Source: Glycine soja (lineage: Eukaryota; Streptophyta; Magnoliopsida; Fabales; Fabaceae). From it: a stretch of 64,000 nucleotides of DNA. Where the stretch lies: the NCBI RefSeq assembly GCF_004193775.1, contig NC_041005.1:9922501-9986500 (forward strand). Direction: 5' to 3'. The translations under genes and the position numbers were made by a program. Positions within the stretch are counted from its first letter, which is position 1, and every line of letters begins with the position of its first letter. The notes below the pieces were generated by a model, which had not been told where the DNA came from, ran no database searches, and worked only from the letters and a program-made list of their open reading frames with translations. Shown here in pieces: positions 36,252-46,341 of this stretch.

Positions 36252-39236
36252 TTAAAAGGTACATCTCCAGTCTTCATTTATGTCTACATAGTCTTTTTTG
36301 AAAATGATAAAGCTTTTGTAATGTTGCATTCTACTAATATATGGAGTTGGCCACTGCTTTGCCTGAGGATGACAATTGCTAGACCATAACAATGCTACAG
36401 GCGGTAAAGGACAACAGTCTTTTAAATAAACCTATTGTACATGCAAAAACAATATTAACTCAACCATAGACAACTGATTGCATCAATTTAAAAATAATGC
36501 TATATATCTTGAATGTACCTGAACAAAATGATTGTCATAGACGTGACCGATACAAATTATGCAATGCACTAAAGAATCTGCCGGTGGTTGACTTCTAAGA
36601 GGAAAGAACGTCATGCTTTGTTGTTGAGACAACGATACAAGGATTACATTATACCTTGATTCAATGACATATCCTATGTCGGTTATATCCATCCACTTAT
36701 CCATATTCACCTGAATGAAACAAATATTGACGTCAAAGTTAATTTTAAAGTTATCTCTTAAAAAGCAAAACATAAATTACATACCTTGGTTAACTCATCA
36801 ACAAGTAGTGACATCCTTAATTCTTCAAATCTGTCCGTGCCATCGAAGAGTTTGATATAGTCATATGAGAATTTGCCAAGTTCTTTAAGCAGATGGTTGT
36901 GAACCAACGACCAAGAGTCTTCACCCATACCTAATAATTCGGCAACTGACCGATATCCATAGTTTCCGTCAGGTTTGACATCCACAATGTTGTCAATGAA
37001 ATCCTGCATAAATGGCTGAAATTGATCCAACATAGGCATGATCCTTCTTGGATTGAGCTAGTCAGAAGATGATGCACTACGCCTCACTGATGAATTGCTA
37101 TTTTGCACAGAATGAAAAGCATCTACATACTCCTAGTAAGATGGATTACGCTTTGTTGACCTTGGGTTTCTGTTCATCGGTTTCTTTGCTGCACCTTTTG
37201 TGTTAACCTTTGCTGGAGGAGGACACATAGAATTTTGATCAGGGTATGCAATTTCCCAAAGTTTACTCTTCAGAGTAAACTTACCACAAACATCAAGTTC
37301 TTCAAATCTTTTGGATATGGTTTCCATCTCTTCCTTGATGCTCACTTCGGGCTTAGATAACCCTTGGTCTGAAAAACTGAGTCTCCTCTAGAACATATGG
37401 ATTGGAACTAGTGGGATGCAACCAACAACATATTTAGATAGCTCACATGCACAAGGAAGACCGTGCATGGTTCTCATGACACAACCACAAGTCGAAGGAT
37501 TCTTGTCAGCATAATGTACACGCTCAAACTCAACAGCAATCTGATTTAAAGCATACCTTGAAACCATTCCAAGAAGCCTCCTGTATAAGGTTATTTTAAA
37601 GACATGTTGAACGACATGTGTACTTGTTTCAAAGGATGCTTTAATTTCAGTGTGCTGCAGCGTCATCATGTTGTTCATGGCATCCCAGACACTGCATAAG
37701 TCTCCAAGGCTATTCTGTAACACTCTTTTTAAAGCCCAGTGAGCAGATTCAACCCTACATTTCAAATACACAAATTTTAATAAACATATAAAACAATAAA
37801 ATTCCATCAATTCATCAATGTTAATAGAAATAATTGAACATTTTCATACCTGTTTGTTGTTGTGTTTCCTAAGTGCATCACCTTATTTGTCCAGGCAATA
37901 ACAAATTTTTCCTTGTGTGAGATTATCCATGTTTCGTTGACATAGTCAACAAACATTGGCCAAGGTGAACAAGCCATTTCAAACTTCTTCAGGCATTCAT
38001 CGAACTGCTGCTCCAAAAGACAATCAACCAGACTTCCCCAAGCATCCATGACATACTCCCAAGCATTTTTTTGACCAATTAATGATTTACATTTGGCCTT
38101 GACATTCTCGTTTATGTGAAAGCTGCACAACAAATTTGTACACTCAGGAAATACATTTTTCACTACATTCATTAATGTTAGGTCTCTGTCAGTCACAATA
38201 ACTCCAGGGAGGGCATCAAGTCTTAAAAATATACCTCGGAACCGTTCTAAAGCCCATACCACATTATTAAGATGTTCACCCTCTAGATATGCAAAACCAG
38301 CAGCGAATGTCATCCCTGTTGGTGTCACCCCAACAAAATCAAGCCGTGGGACTCTGTACCTATTTGTTTTGTAGGTATTGTCTATCAAAAACACCAAATT
38401 ACATGCATTGACTAACTTCACTACATCCGGGTGACACCAAAAGATATCACGTACCACGTCTTCATCCTTTAATCTATACCAATGAATATATTGATCCCGT
38501 TCAAGAAGGTTCATTAGATGTTGCATTTCAGTATCACTTCCTTTAATGGAAGAACGATATGCACTTCTTGCATTGTATATTTGTTTAATGGTTGTACAAC
38601 TATTGGCATTATGCTCCTTCAAAGTTAGCAAGATGTTTCTTGGTTTCACCATTGACTTGGTCATATCATCAATAAGTGTCTTTTCAGCTTTAGTCAATCA
38701 CCCAACATATGGATGTCCAACTAATAACTTAGTCAATTCATGATTATGAATCTCACACATCAACTTCACCATCCAACCTTGTCCTCCAACCACTGGTTTG
38801 CCACGAAGCTTGAAGGGACACCCTCATTTCCTAGTCCCAGTATCTCTTTTAACAAATTCTTTCTTCCTACACCTATACTCGTCACTCCTTTCACAGCCAA
38901 TTAACACAAACGAAGTCCTTCCTCTACTACCAGTGTTTGTGTCAGACCTTATAATGACCGCCACAAGTCCATTTTCATAAGCAACGGATTGAGCCCACTG
39001 CAAAACATCATCTCGACTGTCAAACACCTACAACGCAATCCAGACAATTTTAGTTTTCTACAACACAGTCATTTTATTAAATCACTCACAATAATGAACA
39101 TTATTACCTGAGAAGTATTGAACTCATCCGAATAATCAACTTCTGGTTCATTCACACCACATTCTTGTTCATTTTGATCATCCGTATCAACTTCTTCAAA
39201 CATTATAGTGTCATACATGCATTGATCTTCGTTCAT
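36252..39236 (-). pseudogene. MULE transposase with C-terminal OTU-like domain
   Basis: Five exons with good splice sites: 39236-39108, 39027-37850, 37754-36785, 36710-36519, 36431-36252. Exon 2 starts with a FAR1/WRKY-GCM1-like DNA-binding region (YRCRKKEFVK, GCPFKLRGKPV, CEIHNHEL). It continues into the MULE transposase core (FLIDNTYKTNRYRVP, VIVTDRDLTLMNVV, CSFHINENVKAKC). Exon 3 has the SWIM finger (CGCVMRTMHGLPCAC). Exons 3-5 form an OTU-like fold (DVKPDGNYGYRSVAELLG, MDITDIGYVIESRYNVI, GHVYDNHFVQ). Five in-frame stops (38824 and 38698 TGA; 37388, 37133 and about 37061 TAG) but no frameshift occur. The OTU catalytic Cys position (DGNC) is Tyr. It is the element's own transposase gene, now inactive. 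Confidence 0.93.
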
Positions 39237-39525
39237 CTTAACAATAAATCATAAATTTCAACACAGACATACAATACCTAACCGCACTATACATATAATA
39301 CAAAACACTACATAATAACTCATGATTAGTAACCGCACTATACATATAATACACCTAATCATTTACTGTCAATCACAATAACTCATGATTAGTAAAATGC
39401 AAAAACCCTATATCATTCTACATGTATAAACAATTAAATTATTTTTTAAAATGACAATACAAACAAAGTAATAACTAAAAAAAAAATTAAACTTAAGTAA
39501 ATGTTACAAATTCAAAATCCATATA

Positions 39526-39680
39526 AGCTTACGAATCAAGTTGATCCTTATAAGCACTACAGATCAAGTTGATTCGTAATGCTTATACGGATCAACTTGA
39601 TCCGTATGCTGAATATCAACATACAGATCAACTTGATCCGTACCAGCCTTACGGATCAAGTTGATCCATACGATTTATGG
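39526..39680. repeat. MULE subterminal repeats (GATCAACTTGATCCGTA family), right
   Basis: Several direct and inverted copies of GATCAACTTGATCCGTA/TACGGATCAAGTTGATC in about 150 bp. They mirror the larger cluster at 29805-30210. Confidence 0.88.
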
Positions 39681-39944
39681 ACCACCCAAAAATGCACACC
39701 TAGCACAAATGCGTACCTCGAATGCCACCGCCGACAAACCAACCACCGCAATAATGAACACCGGCACCTTCACCTTCACCGAAGCTCACCGATCGCAAGA
39801 GAAAAACACACCCAAGAGAGAAAACGGAAAAAAATAAACGTTTGCAGCGAAAAGCATTGCGCACCCAACACCCAACTTTTAAAGGAACAACTTTTAAAAG
39901 AAGAAGATAGCAGAGGGACAATTTTGGCATTTTAAAAATGCTTG

Positions 39945-39983
39945 GTGCACCAGCAATAATGCTGGGTACACCTAGCATCAGCC
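39945..39983. repeat. MULE right TIR
   Basis: Inverted copy of 28192-28230. The 9-bp duplication TTTGTTTAT follows at 39984-39992. Confidence 0.95.
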
Positions 39984-39992
39984 TTTGTTTAT

Positions 39993-41850
39993 CTAGGAGA
40001 AGCAGCCCCAAAAACCTTGGCCCAAAGACCGGATTTGGTCATTAAAAAACTCCACCAAATTTTTTGGCAGCCCAATGCTAAACACTGTAATTAATAACCG
40101 TCCACTTGACAAAGGGATGGTTCATTGGTTGAAGCACAAACCTGCAATATTCCAGGCCACGTGGGACCAATGAAGTTTTGCTTGCTGAATGGTTTGGGGA
40201 AAGCCCTTCTTTTCTTTCTTTCTTTCTATTTTTTTAATAAATGGTTCCCTATTTCTGTTTGGATCAGGTGATAAATGACTTGCTTGATCCAACTGGCCAA
40301 AATTTAAGTGTTAGAGAAGATGCACATGTTTCTTATATAAATTCTTTCCATGTCTTTCTATGAACTATTTTCTTACTCTGTTCTTAATTGACTCAAACTA
40401 ACATCAGGTATCATTTACTTTTCTCCTCAATCCTATCAATGCTTTTTCATTGTGCTCTTATTACCAAACCACTGTTGACATTAATGCCATATGTTTTCAG
40501 TTTTCCATTCATAATTGTCACAACAGATGCACCTAAACATATTGTAATCAAAGTAAATTTTAAGATATAGCATTTTTCATTCTAAGATAATTAGTTTATT
40601 TAACATTTATTCTTAATATGACTTATACAGTGTTTAGGTTGCAATTTTCATTTTTAAAATGAAAATATTAATAACTTATAAAAATAAAAAGTGCTTGGTG
40701 GACCAATATTGTTTAAATTATGTTGGCTGTTCTCCCCGAAGAAGCGAAAATGGAGGTGCATAAACCACACCCAACATCATTTATTCATTGGTGCCATTTT
40801 CTAATAGAGTGGAGCAGTTGTAGCGATGTTGGCTGTCCTCCCCGAAGAAGCAATACTTATATTGCATTTTGTCAGCTTGTTTTAAAATTAGCCTATGTTC
40901 TCAGCCACATTCTATATTTCCATGTATAATTTTCCTTCCTTTTACTATAATGATAATATTAACAGTGTATTACATCACATTGTTGACGAGGTAAAGCATT
41001 AATTGCCCTCATTATATCATATTTACATTAGAATATTATTGAGTGCTTGGAGCTGAGGGAGAAATCACTCTTGTCCCCTTCCTTTCCTCCTTTTTTTCTT
41101 TTTCTGAAGATGTCATCCTTCCAAGCCTCTTGTTATGATAGAATAGCAAGCCCTAATCTTTCTACCAAACTTAATAGAATCCTCGGTGTTAATTAAACCA
41201 ACCCTATATTCAATCAAGTTAATCTAATATCCACATGTACGTAACGTACCTTTATATTTCAAATAGAAAAGTTATAATTGAAACAAAATATTGCAAAATG
41301 CCCTTAAAAGAATTAATAAAAATCAGCCCCCGAATAGCTAACATTTGATGTATTAACATTGCTAGAATTATAGGTATACTGTAAAAACAAAGTCTTATTA
41401 AACACACACGCATTGAAATTGTCTCTATTAACGTATTTTTCATCTAACAAAAATTAATTTTTTTGGATAAAAATATATTATTATCTCCTTAAATTATTAG
41501 GTTTGTTACACTCTCAATCCTCTAATGTTAGTACTTTACAACTTAATTTAACAATTTATTATAATTCCACTTTTTATCCATTTTAAGAATTAATTTCAAC
41601 AATTTTAAAAAGAATACTAAAAAAAGTATTTTTAAAATATCAAATGTGTATTATTGACTTGGTAACCATGTCCGTAATAACATTTTAACCATAATAAAAT
41701 TCTTTATCGAGCTATACATATCTTACAAGTTGCACTCACGTGAGGACTATTGCATCTTCGGTGATCACATTCAATGTCTTTGTCATATAGTCAAAACTAA
41801 TTGATAGTTTTATACAGGGAACGTGTGAAGTAGGTGGAAGTACATGTCTA
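39993..41850. other. Intergenic sequence between MULE and CACTA-2
   Basis: No gene is supported. A G-box (CACGTG) near 40159 and TATATAAA near 40334 look promoter-like, but no open reading frame with recognisable coding content follows. A 27-bp phrase (ATGTTGGCTGT...CCCGAAGAAGC) is duplicated at about 40720 and 40828. Confidence 0.45.
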
Positions 41851-41929
41851 CACTACTATAAAAGCGTGTTTTTATATCAGTTTTACAACACATTCAAAAA
41901 CGATTTTGAATCATCTTTGTAGGCAATGT

Positions 41930-42085
41930 CGTAGAAAATCAAGACTTTCTACGACGGTACCAAAAACAACCGTCTTAGAATGTGCATCCCTTTCTAAGAC
42001 GGTTATTTAGAAAACCGTCTTAGAATGAGATCATTCTAAAATGATCCTTAGCAAAGAACCGACTTAGAATGGTCTCTTTCTAAGA
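41930..42085. repeat. CACTA-2 subterminal palindromic repeats
   Basis: Alternating TTCTAAGACGGTT and AACCGTCTTAGAA words (five or more copies) form short hairpins. The same AAGACGG/CGCCTTAGAA vocabulary occurs at 57600-57790 and 59640-59810, linking these elements into one family. Confidence 0.88.
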
Positions 42086-42395
42086 CGGTTCTCTAAAGAA
42101 TCCTCAATATATTGAAAAAAAATTAAAAATCTATTGAATTAATTATCTCTAAATAGTTATTATTAAACTCATAACCAACAAACAAATTTAATGAAAAAAT
42201 TAGGAAATTTATCATACACTTAATCAACAACATAAGAGGCAAATGATACATAGAAAAAAACACCAATACATTTAATCTATAAATTCTAAAACCAAAAGAT
42301 TTGTCATTACTATTTTGCAGTCAACTATTTAGCATACACCAAAAACATGGATAAAGGTGGAAAAGAGACGAATATTTAACGGTCAAATATTTACC

Positions 42396-42880
42396 AAATC
42401 TTCAAGTGCCTTAAAGATCTGCGCCTCTAACAAGCCTTCCAATTTGTTGCCTTTCTCAACACCCATAAGCTAGAAGATAATCAACATTATATCATTAGTA
42501 TCCTCATAATCGTAGGTTCATAATTATAGAAACTCGTATTTTCCAAAGGACTGTTTGTAAATGAGAGATAACCGAAGAACTATTTGTATATTATAACTTA
42601 TAGGTGATTTATTATAAATAATAACTAAACAAAATAAAATAAACAACCTGATTACTAACAATACAACCAACAATGGGTCAGCTTGAAATATAAGCTTCCA
42701 CATAATTGGAAACATAATGATATCATAACCCAAACACAATACTAAAACTTCAAAATAAAAATTAAGTAGAGAATGAAGAAAGAATGGAAAAAATAACCAT
42801 ACTTAAGTGCTTGAAGAGGTTTAGTAGGAAATGAAACAAGTGAACCCTCCAAATCCTGAAGATTGTTGAATCCATCCTGC
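42396..42880 (-). pseudogene. Two exon-like blocks of unidentified origin in CACTA-2
   Basis: On the minus strand, a block near 42878-42806 reads DGFNNLQDLEGSLVSFPTKP then LQALK. Another near 42470-42396 reads GVEKGNKLEGLLEAQIFKAL then EDL before GTAAAT. Both have plausible splice contexts. They were not recognised as parts of CDPK or RPI and are probably exons of another captured gene. Confidence 0.4.
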
Positions 42881-43534
42881 AATAAGAGATGTAAATCATG
42901 TCCAGTATACTTTAAGAAAAGTTTATAGTTTGCAAAGAACATAAGGTAAAGAAAACATAAGATCAATATCAGACAATAACAGTACCTCCTTGTCCTTTTT
43001 ATAACTTCACAAGTGAACAACTGAGAAAACACATACATAAATTAGCACCAAACAATGTAATGAATAATAATGATTGAAATCATCCTTTTTATAAATTCAC
43101 AAGTCATTGAATACAAGCATGCTCCATTTAAGTGAAATGGAGAAGTACTATAAAATATGAAAACAATATGTAATCTACATACCAAGTCATTATTGCACTT
43201 CTCTAGATCGAGTGTTGGATCGAGTGGCCTCAGAATAATTAAGAAGGGGGGGTTGAATAAATTATTCCTAAACCTTTACTAATTAAAAATTACTCTTCTA
43301 AGGCTTTTACTAAATTGTTAAGAGAATGAAGAGTAGAAGAGAAACTTAACAGAAAGTAAAAGCGGAAATTAAATGCACAACGAAAAGTAAAAGAGTAGGG
43401 AAGAAGGAAACAAACACACAAGAGTTTTTATACTGGTTCGGCAACAACTCGTGCCTACATCCAGTCCCCAAGCGACCTGCGGTCCTTGAGATTTCTTTCA
43501 ACCTTGTAAAAATCCTTTTACAAGCAAAGATCCA

Positions 43535-43985
43535 CAAGGGATGTACCCTCCCTTGTTCTCTTTGAACCTAGTGGATGTACCCTCCACTAGAACTGATCCA
43601 CAAGAGATATACCCTCTCTTGTTCTCAATCAAACCCAAGTAGATGTACCCTCTACTTGTACCACAAAGGATGTACCCTCCAATGTGTTGAGACAAAGATC
43701 TCAGGCTGTTAAACCTTTGATACTTTGTGAATGGGAATACAAAAGAATTCTCAGGTGGTTAGTCCTTTGAACACTTTTGTATTAGGGAATGGGAAGAATC
43801 AAAAGAATTCTCAAACTGTGTCGTTTTGAATTCTTTGACAAGGGAGAAGGGAGACACAAAAGAATTCAGGCGGTTAGTCCTTCGTTCTTTTGGAAAAGGG
43901 AGAAGAGAGACACAAAAAGAATTCAGGCGGTTAGTCCTTGGTGAATTCTTTTTGGCAAAGGGAGAAGAGAATGAAAAGATGAATA
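43535..43985. repeat. Minisatellites inside solo LTR copy 1
   Basis: The unit 'GATGTACCCTCC' with flanking CACTAG/CTTGTTCTC occurs about five times at 43537-43680. The unit AGAATTC...GGCGGTTAGTCCTT occurs about four times at 43745-43970. The equivalent arrays in copy 2 are at about 49650-50040. Confidence 0.85.
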
Positions 43986-44276
43986 GCACAAGTTTTCAAG
44001 GTTTGGAAAACCAGAAAACTTCAGAAAGCTTTTGGTACAAAGAAGAAGAAGAAGTTCAAAGAGATTCAAGGCTTGCAAAGGATTGATTGAAATGAATGTA
44101 AAAAGTATTCAAGATGCTTGAAATGCAAAACAAAGCCTTGCTTTTATAGACTCTTCATGTCTGGTCAAGACAACCATTTAGAAGAGTTATATCTTTTAGA
44201 AAAACTTAAAACCAATTTGAAAAAGTCAAAAACCTTTTGAAGAGTTACATCTTTTGATTTATTCAGAAACAGTCAC

Positions 44277-44517
44277 TGGTAATCGATTACCAAATTAGTG
44301 TAATCGATTACACAAAGCTTTGAAGTGAAAGGATGTGACTCTTCACATTTGAATTTGAATTTCAACGTTCAAGGGCACTGGTAATCGATTACCAAAACAT
44401 TGTAATCGATTACAGCTTTTTGAAAATAATTGGAACGTTGTAAATTCAGTTTGAAAACTTTTTCAAACTCATTTTGCTACTGGTAATCGATTACAACAAT
44501 CTGGTAATCGATTACCA
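44277..44517. repeat. Cluster of GTAATCGATTAC palindromes, copy 1
   Basis: Six copies of the 12-bp palindrome or close variants, at about 44279, 44301, 44380, 44401, 44482 and 44503. Most are framed as TGGTAATCGATTACCA or TGTAATCGATTACA. Confidence 0.95.
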
Positions 44518-45619
44518 GAGAGTAAAAACTCTTTGGTAAATGGTTTTTTCAAAAACTCATGTGCTATTCAAAGTTTTGAAAAACTTTTTAATACTTATCT
44601 TGATTGAGTCTTCTCTTTATTCTTGAATCTTGATCTTGATTTTTGAGATCTTGAACCTTGAATCTTGATTCTTGTCTCTAGACTTTCTTCTTGAGTCTTG
44701 AATTGTTCTTGATTCTTATCTTGAACTCTTGAATTGTTCTTGATTCACTTGAGTTGTTCTTTGATTGATCTTTGAGCTTTTTGTCATCACCTTTGTCATC
44801 ATCATTGTTATCATCAAAACACCTTTGAATCACCTTTGATTCACCATGAAGCTTTGCTTCTACATCAAGAACCTTGATGGCCACTATCTCATTGAGTGGA
44901 ATCTTCTGCATTAAGAGCAAATCTTTTCTCCAAAACATGCTCCATTTTTCTTCTTATACCATAACATCAATATGTTTATTATTAAATGCACCACTGAAAA
45001 AATAGACAACATACTGGAGTAGTGAAATCAATGTTATAATACTTCCAGGTTGCTAGCATTTCCCCTTTTCTTAAACCAAACTAGAAAGTACATTCAAAAA
45101 CTTTACAAAGATGCTTTTTCCCCAAACCAAAATGTTCCTTTCAACTCCACTGATAATGTAATTGACAAATGCTCTCATTCAATGCTAATTAATATCGCAA
45201 AACTTTAAATTTGAGTATATTGATCTACTTATTATTCAACATGGTGTAACAAATTAAACAGGCACTATTAGATGTTACACAAGTAAAATAGCATGAGATA
45301 AAAACAAGAGGTATAAATTCAACACTACATGCAGATAGGTAGGTGAAGAGGTCATCACATCAATCTCCAATATCTGCAACAAAGGTTACAAAAGACAAAT
45401 TCACTACTCAAGAAAATTAAACAATTGACCCTACAATTTTTTTTTAAAAAAATATTACAAAACAAAATTAGAAGTGAGATCCATAAATCGTGCAATATTA
45501 ACACAAAAATAAAATAAAATCACATCCGCAGAGGAGATAAGGAAGTTCTAACTAAAATCGGGAGAAAAAATTAGAGCAACGTGGATAGGCCAAGATCTAC
45601 AAGGGAGGGGAGTTGTTCG

Positions 45620-45765
45620 CATCCACGACACCTCTCCGAGCACCCCAACATCGTCCACGGCACCTACGAGGACGCCACCTCCGTCCACCTCGTCATGGAG
45701 CTCTGCGAGGGAGGGGGTTGTTCGACAGGATTGTGCAGAAGGGACACTACAGTGAGCGCCAGGCT
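45620..45765 (+). pseudogene. Calcium-dependent protein kinase (CDPK) fragment
   Basis: The frame reads HLSEHPNIVHGTYEDATSVH then LVMELCEGGG. After a shift of frame it continues FDRIVQKGHYSERQA. This is the hinge region of the kinase domain of plant CDPKs (consensus LSxHPNVV..KGTYEDAxxVHLVMELCEGGELFDRIVxKGHYSER). The ATP-binding G-loop, catalytic HRDLKPEN, DFG and EF-hands are absent. About 50 residues were captured. It faces the RPI fragment tail to tail. Confidence 0.85.
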
Positions 45766-45785
45766 GGTTTATAAGCCAGGTTTGA

Positions 45786-46080
45786 TTGCTTTCTCATTGG
45801 ATCTGGTTTTTGTGGAGGATGCTAAGGGAGAGGGCCTGGTCGTGGGTTTTGGTGGAGGTGGGGATTCCGGCGATGTCTTTGAGTTTTCCTTAGCGGAGGA
45901 GCTCGTCAATGTGGTCGACGGCGTGCTTGGCAGTGGAGTCGGTGCCGAGGCCGAGCACCATGCCGGACTCGACATACTCGACGGCCTTGTAGGCGGCGAT
46001 TTTCTTGAGGTCGTCTTGGGTGAGGATGACGAAGGAGGGGGAGGAGGGGGAAAAAGGCTTCCTGAAGCTCGCATTAGGGT
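45786..46080 (-). pseudogene. Ribose-5-phosphate isomerase A N-terminal fragment
   Basis: On the minus strand the frame reads PSSPSFVILTQDDLKKIAAY, KAVEYVESGMVLGLGTDSTA, KHAVDHIDELLR. After a stop and frame adjustment it continues GKLKDIAGIPTSTKTHDQAL. It matches the first exon of RpiA, which interconverts ribose-5-phosphate and ribulose-5-phosphate in the pentose-phosphate and Calvin cycles. The conserved LGTGST phosphate-binding loop is changed to LGTDST. The later catalytic Asp/Glu/Lys region (DGADE, KGRGG) is absent. It lies beside the right end of the CACTA element and reads inward. Confidence 0.88.
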
Positions 46081-46341
46081 TTTCTAAAATTAAAGGAGAC
46101 AAATTAAAAAAAAAAGATAAAAATAAAGAGTGAGAAAGAGCTTGTTGGCATTCCTGAAGCTCGCATTCTACATCGATTCTACAAGAACCGATGTTGTAAT
46201 TCCTTTTCAAAGACGGATTTGTCAAACCTATCTTTAAAATTTTAAAGTTATTTACAAAAATGCCACTAGTTTACTTACGACATCAATTTTTGTACAATCG
46301 TCGTAAAACCTGCGTCGTAAAAGGCCATTTTTGTGGTAGTG

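Larger units (their letters stand above)
28192..39983 (-). mobile_element. Mutator-like element (MULE), 11.8 kb, with transposase and cargo genes
   Basis: The terminal inverted repeats are 39 bp (28192-28230 and 39945-39983) with two mismatches, GG(G/C)TGATGCTAGGTG(C/T)ACCCAGC and onward. They are flanked by a 9-bp target duplication, TTTGTTTTT/TTTGTTTAT (one mismatch), as expected for MULEs. Contents are a G-patch gene fragment (minus), a MAIN-like gene (plus), a transposase-OTU gene (minus), subterminal GATCAACTTGATCC repeats at both ends and a nested solo LTR. All three genes carry stops, so the copy is inactive by itself. Confidence 0.95.
43213..44864. mobile_element. Solo LTR (1,652 bp), TAATCGATTA family, copy 1
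   Basis: It starts TGTTGGATCGAGTGGCCTCA and ends TTTGCTTCTACA (TG...CA). It is flanked by TCGAG (43208-43212) and TCAAG (44865-44869), a 5-bp duplication with one mismatch. It is homologous throughout to 49305-50940. Inside are a GATGTACCCTCC minisatellite (about 43537-43680), an AAAGAATTCTCAG...GGTTAGTCCTTTG minisatellite (about 43745-43970) and a cluster of GTAATCGATTAC palindromes. No coding domains were seen. Confidence 0.9.
41851..46341. mobile_element. Pack-CACTA element 2 (4.49 kb)
   Basis: The left end is CACTACTATAAAAGCG and the right end ...TTTTTGTGGTAGTG (reverse complement CACTACCACAAAAA). The flanking 3 bp are CTA and GTA, a duplication with one mismatch. Both ends carry subterminal ACGACGG/AAGACGG repeats. 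No transposase was found. The interior carries unidentified exon-like blocks (42400-42880), a nested solo LTR (43213-44864), a CDPK fragment and a ribose-5-phosphate isomerase fragment. Length without the solo LTR is about 2.8 kb. Confidence 0.85.

Noticed and set aside
38546..39027. Plus-strand frames over the transposase exon
   Set aside because: Antisense shadows; the minus strand carries the conserved domain.
40150..40400. Promoter-like stretch with a CACGTG G-box and TATATAAA
   Set aside because: No coding sequence or transcript-like structure follows; these words occur by chance in AT-rich DNA.
43826..44086. 86-residue frame rich in Lys and Glu
   Set aside because: It reads across the AGAATTC...GGTTAGTCC minisatellite of the solo LTR.
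45581..46087. 168-residue plus-strand Gly-rich frame
   Set aside because: It is a CDPK fragment followed by the antisense of the RpiA fragment, so not a real protein as a whole.
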